The notes: generated by a model from the letters alone, not told the origin. 55,858 bases of DNA from an uncultured Bacteroidales bacterium (GCA_945607565.1 CALYZD010000005.1:1-55858), one strand, 5' to 3'. Counted from the stretch's first letter, positions 9,063 through 18,364 are shown. Made by a program: numbers and translations.

Positions 9063-9117
9063 GTGCGGCGCGTGCCTGCCGGATGCCGTGCGGCGCGGGA
9101 GGCCGGCCCGCAGGGCA

Positions 9118-9147
9118 TAAAAAAACGGCCGACGCAATGTCGGCCGT
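9118..9147 (-). terminator. Rho-independent terminator of efp
   Basis: Stem ACGGCCGAC (9125-9133) pairs with GTCGGCCGT (9139-9147) around a 5-nt loop. On the minus strand a run of T follows the hairpin (9119-9125 read as A on plus). It lies 55 nt after the efp stop. Confidence 0.85.
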
Positions 9148-9201
9148 GTGGGGTTGACTGTCATGTCAGAATGGTGCGGTGCGCAAGGCGCCTGCGGCGG
9201 C

Positions 9202-9768
9202 TTATTTGACGCGCTCCACGTACGATTTGTCGCGTGTGTCGACCTTTATCTTATCGCCCTGGTTGACGAAGAGGGGCACCATGATGGTGGCTCCGGTGTC
9301 GACGGTGGCGGGCTTGAGCGAGTTGGTCGACGACGTGTCGCCGCGGACGCCCGGCTCGGTGTAGGTGACTTCGAAGATGATGAATGGCGGCAACTCTACG
9401 GCAAGCACCGTTTCGGTCTCGGCATGCACCACCACGTCGACCATCTGACCCTCTTTTAGGAGCTCGGGGTTGGCGAGGAGCTTGGCGTCGATGGGCAGCT
9501 GCTCGTAGGTCTCGCTGTTCATGAAGTTGTAGCCCATGTCGTCCTTGTAGAGGTACTGGTAGTTGCGGCGTTCGATGCGTGCCTCGGTGACGCGCACGCC
9601 CGAGTTGAAGGTGTTTTCGATGACCTTGCCGGTGGCCACGTTCTTGAGCTTGGTGCGCACGAATGCAGGGCCCTTGCCGGGTTTGACGTGGAGGAACTCG
9701 ATTATGAAATAGAGCTGGCCGTTGTATTCGATACACATGCCATTGCGAAAATCAGCGGTAGTTGCCAT
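9202..9768 (-). CDS. efp: Translation elongation factor P
   Basis: The 188-residue product has the normal EF-P length and its three beta-barrel domains: an N-terminal KOW-like domain with [11 protein letters not shown], a middle OB domain, and a C-terminal OB domain with [13 protein letters not shown] and [21 protein letters not shown]. The lysine expected at the tip of domain I is Lys32. EF-P rescues ribosomes stalled at polyproline stretches. It is transcribed alone from a strong Bacteroidetes promoter and ends at a clear terminator. Nothing unusual is visible. Confidence 0.97.
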   Translation of the reverse strand: MATTADFRNGMCIEYNGQLYFIIEFLHVKPGKGPAFVRTKLKNVATGKVIENTFNSGVRVTEARIERRNYQYLYKDDMGYNFMNSETYEQLPIDAKLLANPELLKEGQMVDVVVHAETETVLAVELPPFIIFEVTYTEPGVRGDTSSTNSLKPATVDTGATIMVPLFVNQGDKIKVDTRDKSYVERVK

Positions 9769-9809
9769 ATCTTGGTTTTCTTAGTGTTTAGAATTGTTTG
9801 TTACGGCCG

Positions 9810-9841
9810 CAAAAATATATCTTTTGGCCAAAACGCACAAA
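9810..9841 (-). promoter_or_regulatory. efp promoter (-33/-7)
   Basis: On the minus strand TTTG (9838-9841), a 20-nt spacer and TATTTTTG (9810-9817) match the Bacteroidetes housekeeping promoter. The start codon lies about 40 nt further downstream. Confidence 0.7.
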
Positions 9842-9958
9842 CATAAGCCGTTTATTGGAATCCGAAAATTGCGGCGGTGCGTTTTTTTCGGGTGAGGCCG
9901 GGCGGCGTCCGGAGTTTTTTTTGGCAACTTTGCCGGCGTATTAAAGATTAGTCACAAC

Positions 9959-10019
9959 GAGTAGTGTCTGAACACGTAAGTCCGGTTGGTGCAGTGCGTG
10001 TGCGGACACTACTCTTTTT
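9959..10019 (+). promoter_or_regulatory. Structured leader with terminator and competing stem (attenuator-like)
   Basis: GAGTAGTGTC (9959-9968) pairs perfectly with GACACTACTC (10005-10014), followed by TTTTT (10015-10019), making an intrinsic terminator 35 nt before the transporter-kinase start. Inside it ACACG (9972-9976) pairs with CGTGT (9997-10001). An alternative pairing GTCCG (9980-9984) with CGGAC (10003-10007) would open the terminator arm. This is the layout of a transcription attenuator or small riboswitch. I do not recognise a known class, and no ligand can be assigned. Confidence 0.5.
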
Positions 10020-10054
10020 GTATCACGCAATGCCGCCGGAGGTGATGCAATATT

Positions 10055-11896
10055 ATGATAGAAAAGTCAGCTACCGGCAAGGCGGCCCGCTTGTGGACCG
10101 GCCCGTTTGTGCGCATCTGCCTTGTCAATCTGTTTGTGTTCGTCAACTTTCATGCCCTGCTGCCCACGTTCCCGTTCTTTGTGAGGCACTTGGGCGGCGA
10201 TACCGTGGCCATAGGCGTGGCCACGGCGCTCTTCAGCCTTGCGTCGATAGTGTCGCGCCCGTTTGTGGGGTGGATGGTCGACACTCGCGGCCGGTGCGCC
10301 ATTCTGGTGGCGGGCCTTGCGGGCATGGTCATGGCTCCGGCGAGCTATTGCGTGTCGGCGGGCATGGCTCTGGCCGTGGTGCTGCGCACGGCTCACGGCG
10401 TATTCCATGCGGCGGCAAGCAATTCGGCCTCGACGTGGGTGACCGACATTGTGCCGCCGAGCCGCATGGGCGAGGGTCTGGGAATGTTCGGGCTGTCGAT
10501 GGCCATATCCACGGCGCTGGCTCCGGCCATAGGCCTGACGCTGATGAACGCCTGCGGCTTTGTGCCGCTGTTTGCGCTCACGTCGGCCGTGGCGGTGGCG
10601 GCGCTTGCGGTGGGTGTGGGCATCAGGCCTCGCGGCTATTCGCTTGCGACGTCGCCGCTGAGCATTCGCGGGCTGTTCGAGCCCATGTCGGCGCCGGCGG
10701 CCGTCACGCAGTTCTTCTTCATGATGGCCTATGGCGTGGTCGAGGTCTATGTGGCCATCTATGCAGCCACGTGCGGGCTGCCTGGCGGCGGCGTCTACTT
10801 TGTGTTCATAGCCGTGGCCACGGTGGCCACGCGCTTTGCGCTGGGGCGCGCCATCGACCGCCGTGGCGAGGCGAGGCTGGTCTATGCGGGCAATGCCGCC
10901 ATTGTGGGCAGCATAGTGCTGCTGGTGTGCGCCCACAACGTGCCGTGCTATCTGCTGTCGGCCGTGCTGCTGGGCTTCAGCTTCGGGGCCATTCAGCCGT
11001 CGCTGCAGACCATGGCCATGCACGCCGTGCCGCCTCACCGTCGCGGTGCGGCCAACTCCACGTTCTTCGTGGCCTTCGACTCGGGCCTGGCGCTGGGCGG
11101 CTTTGCGGCCGGCGTGCTGATAGAGCGCATCGGGTTCGACGCCATGTTTCTGTGCATGATTGTGCCCTGCGCGCTGTCGACGGCATACTATTATATATAC
11201 GGACGCCGCCATCCGTCGTCGTTCAACCCGAGCTCGCGCACCGCCGCTCAGCCTGCGGCCGCGCCGACGCCCGCCACTGCCGACGCGCCGCTGGTGGTGA
11301 CCATATCGCGCGAGTATGGCAGCGGCGGCCACCGCATAGGCCAGATGCTGGCCCACCGGCTGGGCATAGCCTTCTACGACCGCGAGCTGATAGACCTCAC
11401 CGCGCAGCAGAGCGGCCTGGACCACGAGCAGGTGACCGGCAGCGAGCAGACCGTGGACGCGCGCCTGGCGTGCGACAATCCGGTGCAGACCGACGTCTAT
11501 CTGGCCCAGAGCCGGATAATAGCTCGGCTGGCCGCGCAGGGTCCGTGCGTAATAGTGGGCCGGCTGGCCAACTTCGTGCTGCGCGGGCGCCCCAACCGCT
11601 TCGACGTGTTCGTGTATGCCGACGCCAACGTCCGCGCCCGGCGGATAGCCGCGACCTGCGGCGTGGACGCCGACCGTGCGGCACAGATGGTGCAGCGCTC
11701 GGACCAGGAGCGGGCCGACCACTGCCTGCACTACACCGGCCGCCACTGGGGCGACCGCCACAGCTACCACCTGATGATAGACACGTCGGCCGTCAGCGAG
11801 AGCGAGGCCGTGGCCATGATAGCGGCGGCCGTGGGGCAGCGCCGGCGGCACGGCGCAAATAATGCTCCGAATGCGGCGCACGATGGTTGCCGATAG
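10055..11896 (+). CDS. MFS transporter fused to cytidylate-kinase-like domain
   Basis: This is a 613-residue two-part protein. Residues about 15-390 are a 12-helix major facilitator transporter with a motif-A-like loop (GWMVDTRGRCAIL) and the usual mid-protein break before RGLFEPMSAP. Residues about 410-605 match the cytidylate-kinase-like family: TISREYGSGGHRIGQ (glycine-rich nucleotide loop, about 417-431), FYDRELIDL, VIVGRLANFVLR, and RADHCLHYTGRHWGD followed by YHLMIDTS near the end. The kinase-like part should be cytoplasmic, after the last helix, joined by an Ala/Pro-rich linker (about 392-411). The transporter sequence resembles drug or metabolite exporters; the substrate is unknown. 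An attenuator-like leader precedes it, and ahcY follows from its own promoter. Confidence 0.85.
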   Translation: MIEKSATGKAARLWTGPFVRICLVNLFVFVNFHALLPTFPFFVRHLGGDTVAIGVATALFSLASIVSRPFVGWMVDTRGRCAILVAGLAGMVMAPASYCVSAGMALAVVLRTAHGVFHAAASNSASTWVTDIVPPSRMGEGLGMFGLSMAISTALAPAIGLTLMNACGFVPLFALTSAVAVAALAVGVGIRPRGYSLATSPLSIRGLFEPMSAPAAVTQFFFMMAYGVVEVYVAIYAATCGLPGGGVYFVFIAVATVATRFALGRAIDRRGEARLVYAGNAAIVGSIVLLVCAHNVPCYLLSAVLLGFSFGAIQPSLQTMAMHAVPPHRRGAANSTFFVAFDSGLALGGFAAGVLIERIGFDAMFLCMIVPCALSTAYYYIYGRRHPSSFNPSSRTAAQPAAAPTPATADAPLVVTISREYGSGGHRIGQMLAHRLGIAFYDRELIDLTAQQSGLDHEQVTGSEQTVDARLACDNPVQTDVYLAQSRIIARLAAQGPCVIVGRLANFVLRGRPNRFDVFVYADANVRARRIAATCGVDADRAAQMVQRSDQERADHCLHYTGRHWGDRHSYHLMIDTSAVSESEAVAMIAAAVGQRRRHGANNAPNAAHDGCR

Positions 11897-11916
11897 TGGT
11901 TTTATAGTTACTTTTG
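11887..11916 (+). promoter_or_regulatory. ahcY promoter (-33/-7)
   Basis: TTG (11887-11889), a 19-nt spacer and TACTTTTG (11909-11916) match the Bacteroidetes promoter. It overlaps the last codons of the transporter-kinase gene and leaves a leader of roughly 90 nt before the ahcY ATG. Confidence 0.65.
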
Positions 11917-12015
11917 CCGCGCAGGGCCGCACGCCGGCCAGGCCACAGTAACACAGTCAGACCCCGCGCAGGCCGGCAGCCTGATGCGGGCATAACCAAA
12001 AAAACAGAAACCAAC

Positions 12016-13446
12016 ATGTTAGAATTTGCCGACCAAACAGTCTACAACTATAAGGTTGCCGATATGTCGCTGGCCGATTTCGGCCGCAAGGAAATAGAGA
12101 TTTCGGAGGTGGAGATGCCCGGCCTGATGGCCCTGCGCAAGCGCTACGCCGGCCAGAAGCCGCTGAAGGGCGCACGCATCACAGGCTCGCTCCACATGAC
12201 CATCCAGACCGCCATCCTGATAGAGACGCTGGTGGAGCTGGGCGCCGACGTGCGCTGGTGCTCGTGCAACATCTACTCCACGCAAGACCATGCCGCGGCA
12301 GCCATAGCGGCCGCCGGAGTGCCCGTGTTCGCATGGAAGGGAGAGTCGCTGGCCGAATACTGGTGGTGCACCATGCGCGCCCTCGACTTCGGCAACGGCC
12401 TTGGCCCCAACCTGATAGTGGACGACGGCGGCGACGCGACCCTGCTGATACACAAAGGCGTGGAGTCGGAACGCAACCCCGAGATGCTGCACGCCGACTA
12501 CAGCAGCTGCGGCGAGGACTTCCGCGAACTGATTGAGCTGCTGTGCACGGTGCGCCCCAACGTGCCCGCCGACTACTGGACACGCATGGCCCAAGGCGTC
12601 AGAGGCGTGAGCGAAGAGACGACCACAGGCGTGCACCGCCTCTACCAGATGATGGAGCGCGGCGAACTGCTGTTCCCGGCCATCAACGTCAACGACTCGG
12701 TGACCAAGAGCAAGTTCGACAACCTCTATGGCTGCCGCGAGAGCCTGGCCGACGGCATCAAGCGCGGCACCGACGTCATGATAGCCGGCAAGGTGGCCGT
12801 GGTCTGCGGATACGGCGACGTGGGCAAAGGCTGTGCCCAGAGCATGAGAGGCTTCGGCGCACGCGTCATAGTGACCGAGATAGACCCCATCTGCGCCCTG
12901 CAGGCCGCCATGGAAGGCTACGAAGTCAAGCGCGTCGAAGACGTGGTGGAGCAGGCCGACATATTCGTGACCACCACGGGCAACTGCGACATAATCACCA
13001 TAGAGCACATGGAGCGCATGAAGGACCAAGCCATAGTGTGCAACATAGGCCACTTCGACAACGAGATTCAGGTCGACAAGCTCGAGAACTACCCCGGCAT
13101 ACGCGAGGTCAACATCAAGCCGCAGGTTGACAAGTTCATCTTCCCCGACGGGCACAGCATCATCCTGCTCAGCCGCGGCCGCCTCGTCAACCTCGGCAAC
13201 GCCACGGGGCACCCCAGCTTTGTGATGAGCAACTCGTTCACCAACCAGACGCTGGCCCAGATGGAGCTCTGGAGCAAGCAGTACGAAGTGGGCGTCTACC
13301 GCCTGCCCAAGCACCTCGACGAGGAAGTGGCGCGCCTGCACCTCGAAAAGCTCAGCGTGCACCTGACCGAGCTGACGCAGAAGCAGGCCGACTACATAGG
13401 CGTGCGCCCCGAAGGGCCCTACAAGGCCGACTTCTACCGCTACTGA
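12016..13446 (+). CDS. ahcY: Adenosylhomocysteinase (S-adenosylhomocysteine hydrolase)
   Basis: The 476-residue product starts at [23 protein letters not shown] (reading the first 12 residues, [12 protein letters not shown], fixes the start); the longer upstream frame has no family similarity. It splits S-adenosylhomocysteine into adenosine and homocysteine, clearing the inhibitor left by methyltransferases. Visible family signatures are [16 protein letters not shown], the [15 protein letters not shown] substrate region, the NAD-binding motif [25 protein letters not shown], and the C-terminal tail ending KADFYRY with the conserved Lys-x-x-x-Tyr-Arg-Tyr. A GC-rich hairpin without a T tail follows the stop. 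Confidence 0.97.
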   Translation: MLEFADQTVYNYKVADMSLADFGRKEIEISEVEMPGLMALRKRYAGQKPLKGARITGSLHMTIQTAILIETLVELGADVRWCSCNIYSTQDHAAAAIAAAGVPVFAWKGESLAEYWWCTMRALDFGNGLGPNLIVDDGGDATLLIHKGVESERNPEMLHADYSSCGEDFRELIELLCTVRPNVPADYWTRMAQGVRGVSEETTTGVHRLYQMMERGELLFPAINVNDSVTKSKFDNLYGCRESLADGIKRGTDVMIAGKVAVVCGYGDVGKGCAQSMRGFGARVIVTEIDPICALQAAMEGYEVKRVEDVVEQADIFVTTTGNCDIITIEHMERMKDQAIVCNIGHFDNEIQVDKLENYPGIREVNIKPQVDKFIFPDGHSIILLSRGRLVNLGNATGHPSFVMSNSFTNQTLAQMELWSKQYEVGVYRLPKHLDEEVARLHLEKLSVHLTELTQKQADYIGVRPEGPYKADFYRY

Positions 13447-13482
13447 CAAGGCACCGCCGCACACCCGGCGGCACACCCCATA

Positions 13483-13525
13483 CCGACCCCGGCAGGCATC
13501 GCACGTCGACGCCCGTCGGGGTCGG
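13483..13525 (+). terminator. Hairpin downstream of ahcY (no T tract)
   Basis: CCGACCCCG (13483-13491) pairs perfectly with CGGGGTCGG (13517-13525). No run of T follows, so it may be a 3'-end stabiliser or a weak terminator. Confidence 0.4.
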
Positions 13526-13577
13526 ACCGCTTGCGGCCAAGGCCCGTGCGGCAAAAGCAGCGGAAAATGTACGGCAA

Positions 13578-13609
13578 TTGTCAACAGAATCTAATTTAGG
13601 TTATATTTG
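13578..13609 (+). promoter_or_regulatory. Promoter of the 13667 lipoprotein gene
   Basis: TTG (13578-13580), a 21-nt spacer and TATATTTG (13602-13609) fit the Bacteroidetes -33/-7 pattern, 58 nt before the start codon. Confidence 0.65.
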
Positions 13610-13666
13610 CGCCTGATTTGCAACCGAACACACAGTATTATTAGCCACATTCAAAAAAATCTGAAC

Positions 13667-14479
13667 ATGAGAAAAATATCGACAGCAGCACTGGCAATGG
13701 CCGGATGCGCAATGATGATGAGCGGATGCCAATGCTCCGACAACGGCTCGACAGGCAGCGCCGCCATTGACCGCCAGAGCATCGAGACCAACGTGCGCGA
13801 ATTCGTCTACCCGCTGCCCACGGCATTCGAAGTGACCGAAATGCTCAACCGCATCGAAGCCGCCTACATCCAAGGCATCTGCAACGACCCGCAGAACATC
13901 GACCAGTATCTGACCGAAAGCCAGAAGGCGCTCAACCTCGGCGTCTACAGCGCCGACATGAGCTACGCCAGCACCTACAACCAGCACCAGAGCGTGGTCG
14001 ACTTCATGAACGTGTCGCGCAAGCTCATCGACGGCCTCGACATGACGGCGGCCATCGACCCCGAACTGCCCGAGAAGGTGGAGCGCTTCGAGAACAACAA
14101 GGACGAACTGATAAAGCTGATCTCCGAATCGTTCTACGACTCGTATGACTACCTCAACAAGAACGACCGCGGACCCATATCGATGCTGGTGGTGGCCGGC
14201 AGCTGGATCGAAGGCCTCTACATCACCACACACATCTCGGACGACACGTTCAACAACAAGGAGATGGTCAAGATAGTGATGTCGCAGAAGGAGCCGCTGA
14301 CCAAGCTGATGGAGCTGCTGGGCCGATATGCCCACGTGGACTACATCGAAAGCCTGCAGGCCGAACTGCAGCCCATCTTCGACATCTACTCGCAGGTGGA
14401 CGAGGGCAGCATCACCGAGAACCAGCTCGAAAGCATCAAGAAGTGCATCGACGCGGTGCGCTCCAAGATAATAGAATGA
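13667..14479 (+). CDS. Conserved-looking lipoprotein of unknown function
   Basis: The 270-residue product starts MRKISTAALAMAGCAMMMSGCQCSD; the signal segment and lipobox Cys place it in a membrane as a lipoprotein, and the shorter start at 13667 is chosen for this reason. There is no strong acidic run after the Cys, so a periplasm-facing position is as likely as the surface. The mature part is predicted mainly helical (FEVTEMLNRIEAAYIQG, ESLQAELQPIFDIYSQ) with no catalytic motif I recognise. It resembles hypothetical lipoproteins of Bacteroidales, but I cannot give a family name. It has its own promoter and is followed by hairpins. Confidence 0.75.
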   Translation: MRKISTAALAMAGCAMMMSGCQCSDNGSTGSAAIDRQSIETNVREFVYPLPTAFEVTEMLNRIEAAYIQGICNDPQNIDQYLTESQKALNLGVYSADMSYASTYNQHQSVVDFMNVSRKLIDGLDMTAAIDPELPEKVERFENNKDELIKLISESFYDSYDYLNKNDRGPISMLVVAGSWIEGLYITTHISDDTFNNKEMVKIVMSQKEPLTKLMELLGRYAHVDYIESLQAELQPIFDIYSQVDEGSITENQLESIKKCIDAVRSKIIE

Positions 14480-14540
14480 CACACGCAGGCAGACACGGCC
14501 GCACGCGCCGCACCGTCTGCCCCTGACACCACACACCGGA

Positions 14541-14579
14541 CGGGACACCGAGAGGCCGACGAAAGCCTGCGGTGTCCCG
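14541..14579 (+). terminator. Hairpin after the lipoprotein gene
   Basis: CGGGACACCG (14541-14550) pairs perfectly with CGGTGTCCCG (14570-14579), and AGGC/GCCT pairing extends into the loop. No T tract follows. Another shorter hairpin (GGCAGAC/GTCTGCC) lies just upstream. Confidence 0.45.
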
Positions 14580-14614
14580 CCTTGCTGTAGACCGCCCGCA
14601 GACGCACCCGCATC

Positions 14615-15106
14615 ATGACCACACCCGAACAGATATACCGCTTTCTGGACGACATCGGCATAGCCTACACCGTGGCCGAGCACCCGCCCACACCCACCAC
14701 AGCCGACGCCCTCAGGTATGCCCGCGCAGACGAGGGCACGCACTGCAAGAACATCCTGCTGCGCGACCACAAGGGCACGCACCACTATCTGGTGGTCTGC
14801 GACTGCCGCCACTCCATCGACATGGAGGCGCTGCAGCGGCAGCTGGGGCGCGGACGGCTCTCGTTCGCCTCGGCGGCAAGGCTGATGCGCCTGCTCGGCG
14901 TGCAGGCGGGGTCGGTCAGCCCGCTGGGCCTGGTGGCCGACACCGGGCACGCCGTGGAGCTGATAATGGACGAGCGGCTGCAGGAGTCGGACAGGCTGTC
15001 GTTCCACCCCAACGACTGCCGCCTGTCGCTGACGCTGACGCGCGAGGACTTCGCGAAATTCGTGCTGGCAACGGGCCGCACGCCCCTCTGGAAAAAACTC
15101 TACTGA
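14615..15106 (+). CDS. YbaK/ProX-type prolyl-tRNA editing (deacylase) protein
   Basis: The 163-residue product fits the INS/YbaK fold of free-standing aminoacyl-tRNA deacylases. Family features seen are YTVAEHPPTPTT near the N terminus (the PrdX/ProXp-type opening), the conserved lysine in HCKNILLRD, LSFASAARLMRLLGVQAGSVSPLGL, and the end phrase HPNDCRLSLTLTREDFAKFV. Such proteins hydrolyse Ala- or other mis-charged tRNA-Pro in trans. The exact editing substrate cannot be told from the sequence. It is a single gene between the unknown lipoprotein and the ABC protein. Confidence 0.85.
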   Translation: MTTPEQIYRFLDDIGIAYTVAEHPPTPTTADALRYARADEGTHCKNILLRDHKGTHHYLVVCDCRHSIDMEALQRQLGRGRLSFASAARLMRLLGVQAGSVSPLGLVADTGHAVELIMDERLQESDRLSFHPNDCRLSLTLTREDFAKFVLATGRTPLWKKLY

Positions 15107-15187
15107 GGCTGCCGCAGGCTGCCGAATGCCGAAAGTTGTGTTTATCTTTACGTCCGCATATAGTAACCTCAAAACCACAGACCGACA

Positions 15188-18100
15188 ATGAGCGAAGTAT
15201 TGCTTGAAGCCCTGATGCAACTGTTTGCACTGCTGACCGACGTCAAAAACTCTCGCGACACCGGCCGGGGCAAAGTCGAAGAATTCCTGGCTCGCCAGCT
15301 GAGCAACGAATACGTCAACAGATACCTCCTGCGCTACGACTACTACATCGACAACTTCCACCGCAACACATACAGCCACGACAACAGCATCCGCGAGCAG
15401 CAGTGGTCGGACAACCTGAACCGGATGATAGAGATATGCAACGAGCTGAACCGCGAAGTGGAGCTCGAAGCCAAGATTCTGATACTGAACTCGCTGCTCA
15501 ACCACATAGCCAAGCCCGACATCAGCGAGGACGAAGAGCGCTTCGTGGACACGCTGGCCGAGCATCTGCGCATCAACGCCAACGACTACTGGAACCTGAA
15601 GGCCTTCTCGCTCGAAGGGGCGGCATACGTGGCCGACAAGCACCGCCTGCTGCAGATAAGCGGAATGCCCGACAAGAGCAATCCCGACATCAAGCACATC
15701 TACAACCCCAAGCAGCAGGTGGTGATATGGGTGCTGCACATCAAGTGCACCAACACCTTCGTGTTCCGCTACAAGGGCGAGCGCAACCTCTACCTCAACG
15801 GTCACAAGGTCGAGGAGAACCGCATCTACCCCATGGAGCCCGGGTCGTTCATCAAGACCTCGCGGATGCGCCCGATCGATTACAGCAACATATCCGAAAA
15901 GTTCATAGCCCGGCAGGACCGCAGCCGCATCATCTACCGCGCCGTCGACATCGAATACAAGTTCAGCGACAGCCAGATAGGCATACACCGCTTCAGCTTT
16001 GTGGGCCAGAGCGGACAGCTGGTGGCCATCATGGGCGGCAGCGGCACCGGCAAGTCGACCCTGCTCAACCTGATGAACGGCAACTACCGGCTCAGCCACG
16101 GCAGCATCACCATCAACGGCTACAACCTGCACACCGAACGCGAGATGCTGCGGGGCGTGATAGGATACGTGCCGCAGGACGACATGCTCAACGAGGAGCT
16201 GACTGTATATGAGAACCTGAAGTTCAACGCGCGCCTGATATTCAACAATATGAGCAAGGAGAAGCAGGCCACCCTGATAGAAAAGGCCCTCAACGACTTC
16301 GACCTGGTGGAGGCGCGCAACCTGAAGGTGGGCACCAAGCTCAACAAGATTCTGAGCGGCGGACAGCGCAAGCGCCTCAACATAGCGCTGGAGCTGATGC
16401 GCGAGCCGTCGGTCCTGTTTGTGGACGAACCCACGTCGGGGCTCTCGTCGCTCGACTCGGAGAAGGTCATGCTGCTGCTCAAGCGCCAGGTGCTCAAGGG
16501 CAAGCTGGTGATAATCAACATCCACCAGCCCAACAGCGACCTCTACAAGCTGATAGACAAGCTGCTGATAATAGACAAGGGCGGCCGCATCATCTACAAC
16601 GGCAACCCGATGAACGCCATAGTCCACTTCAAGAAGAAGGCGCACTACGTCAACCCCGAAGAGCGCGAGTGCTATGTGTGCGGCAACGTCAAGACCGAAC
16701 AGCCCTTCCGCATCATAGAGGCGCGCATGGTCGACCCCTACGGACGACAGATAAGGCAGCGCAAGGTGAGCGCCGAGGAATGGTACGAGCAGTATCTGCA
16801 CGACTTTGAGGAGAAGTTCGACTGGAAATACAAGGAGAAGGTGCAGAAGGAGAAGCTGCCGCCCAACCTCTACTCCATACCCAACCGCCTGCGGCAGTTC
16901 AAGACCTACGCCAAGCGCGACGCCCTGAAGAAGTTCAAGGACGGGCAGTATCTGCTCATCAACATGTTCGAAGTGCCGCTGCTGGCCTGCATCCTCGCGC
17001 AGGCCACCAAATACATAGGCAGCGGCGCCGGATACCTCTACCACCTCAACACCAACATACCGGCCTACCTCTTCATGTGCGCGGTGGTGGCCATCTTCGT
17101 GGGGCTCAACGTCAGCGCCGAAGAGATAATCAAGGACCGCAAGCTGCTGCAGCGCGAGATGTTCCTCAACCTGAGCCGCTCGTCGTATCTCAACAGCAAG
17201 ATAATGAACCTGATGCTGATAGCCGGCGTGCAGTCGCTGCTGCTGGCGCTCATCGGCAACTACATTCTCGAGATACGCGGGATGCTGCTGGGATACTGGA
17301 TAATACTGTTCTCCACGTTCGTCTACGCCATAATGCTGGGCCTCAACATCAGCAGCGGCCTCAAGACGGCCGTGGCCATCTACGTGTCCATTCCGCTCAT
17401 CCTCGTGCCCGAGCTGCTCTTCAGCGGCACCATAGTCAACTTCGACCGCCTCCACCCGTCGATATCCGACCGGCAGTACGTGCCGCGCATAGGCGACATG
17501 ATGATTTCACGCTGGGCCTACGAGGCGCTCATAGTCCATCAGTTCAAGGACAACCGCTTCGAAAAGCACTTCTTCGACATCGAGCAGAAGCGGAGCGACG
17601 CCTCCTACATCAGCGCGTCGTGGATTCCGGAGCTCGACCGCATCAACGACGAGTGCCAGGCGGCGCAGCTCGCGAGCGACCAAGCCACCCTGGCCCGACG
17701 CACGCAGCTGCTGCAGAGCGAAATGACCAAGCTGACCGGCCGGCAGCCCCTCGGCCGCATCGACGCATCGACCTACGACAGCGACATGCACGCCGACATC
17801 AGGCAGCGCCTGGCAGACCTGCGCGAGCACTACCTCGACGCCTACAACCACTACAACCACCAGACCGACAGCATCTACAACGACATGGCACGCCGCATGG
17901 GCGGCACCGACAAGGTGGTGGCCTTCAAGAACCGATACGTCAACGCCACACTCGAAGACTGGGCACTCAACCGCAAGGACTTCAGGCAGATAGACGTCTA
18001 CGAAGACCTGATAGTGCGCAAGAAGCAGCCCGTCTACCACAACCCCACCAACAACTGGGGCCGGGCACACTTCTACGCGCCCAACAAACGCTTCTGCGGA

Positions 18101-18262
18101 ATGCTGGTGCCCACGCCTGTCTTCAACTGCATATTCATCTGGGTGATGAGCGGCATACTCTACGTCACGCTCTACTTCGACCTGCTGCGCCGACTGATAT
18201 CCTACATCGAGCACATCAGGCTCAGCCGCATGAACCGACGGCTGCAGAAACTGAGAATCTGA
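15188..18262 (+). CDS. ABCG-like ABC transporter with N-terminal TerB-like region
   Basis: This is a 1024-residue fused ABC protein. Residues about 1-130 are helical and resemble TerB-type domains (ILNSLLNHIAKPDISEDEERF, written as two parts: ILNSLLNHIAKPD and ISEDEERF). Residues about 175-235 look like a small beta domain, possibly FHA-like. The ATPase follows: Walker A GGSGTGKST (283-291), signature LSGGQRKRL (from 389) and Walker B FVDEPTSGL (Asp413, Glu414). The signature and the DEPTSGL wording are typical of the ABCG/White group. After about residue 560 come several membrane segments, then a long soluble insertion (about 780-960) and a final membrane segment. It is probably a homodimeric ABC-2-type exporter; the cargo is unknown. 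Confidence 0.85.
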   Translation: MSEVLLEALMQLFALLTDVKNSRDTGRGKVEEFLARQLSNEYVNRYLLRYDYYIDNFHRNTYSHDNSIREQQWSDNLNRMIEICNELNREVELEAKILILNSLLNHIAKPDISEDEERFVDTLAEHLRINANDYWNLKAFSLEGAAYVADKHRLLQISGMPDKSNPDIKHIYNPKQQVVIWVLHIKCTNTFVFRYKGERNLYLNGHKVEENRIYPMEPGSFIKTSRMRPIDYSNISEKFIARQDRSRIIYRAVDIEYKFSDSQIGIHRFSFVGQSGQLVAIMGGSGTGKSTLLNLMNGNYRLSHGSITINGYNLHTEREMLRGVIGYVPQDDMLNEELTVYENLKFNARLIFNNMSKEKQATLIEKALNDFDLVEARNLKVGTKLNKILSGGQRKRLNIALELMREPSVLFVDEPTSGLSSLDSEKVMLLLKRQVLKGKLVIINIHQPNSDLYKLIDKLLIIDKGGRIIYNGNPMNAIVHFKKKAHYVNPEERECYVCGNVKTEQPFRIIEARMVDPYGRQIRQRKVSAEEWYEQYLHDFEEKFDWKYKEKVQKEKLPPNLYSIPNRLRQFKTYAKRDALKKFKDGQYLLINMFEVPLLACILAQATKYIGSGAGYLYHLNTNIPAYLFMCAVVAIFVGLNVSAEEIIKDRKLLQREMFLNLSRSSYLNSKIMNLMLIAGVQSLLLALIGNYILEIRGMLLGYWIILFSTFVYAIMLGLNISSGLKTAVAIYVSIPLILVPELLFSGTIVNFDRLHPSISDRQYVPRIGDMMISRWAYEALIVHQFKDNRFEKHFFDIEQKRSDASYISASWIPELDRINDECQAAQLASDQATLARRTQLLQSEMTKLTGRQPLGRIDASTYDSDMHADIRQRLADLREHYLDAYNHYNHQTDSIYNDMARRMGGTDKVVAFKNRYVNATLEDWALNRKDFRQIDVYEDLIVRKKQPVYHNPTNNWGRAHFYAPNKRFCGMLVPTPVFNCIFIWVMSGILYVTLYFDLLRRLISYIEHIRLSRMNRRLQKLRI

Positions 18263-18337
18263 CGCCATTGGAGCGACAAATCGACAGTGGGCAGCGGTTT
18301 TTGGTTTGAAACAGTTACATGGTTGCATGATATTTAA

Positions 18338-18345
18338 TATATTTG
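18338..18345 (+). promoter_or_regulatory. Candidate -7 element for dapD
   Basis: TATATTTG matches TAnnTTTG 20 nt before the dapD start. A good -33 TTTG at the right distance is missing (the nearest, at 18305, is 29 nt away). Confidence 0.4.
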
Positions 18346-18364
18346 CAACCCAAAACGAAGAAAA

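Noticed and set aside
10067-11932. 621-codon minus-strand frame opposite the transporter-kinase gene
   Set aside because: Composition (His/Arg/Gly-rich) is a shadow pattern, and the plus-strand protein has full transporter and kinase motifs.
13601-17455. 1284-codon open frame on the minus strand
   Set aside because: It is the antisense shadow of the lipoprotein, editing and ABC genes; its translation is low-complexity Val/His/Leu/Ala-rich and matches no family.
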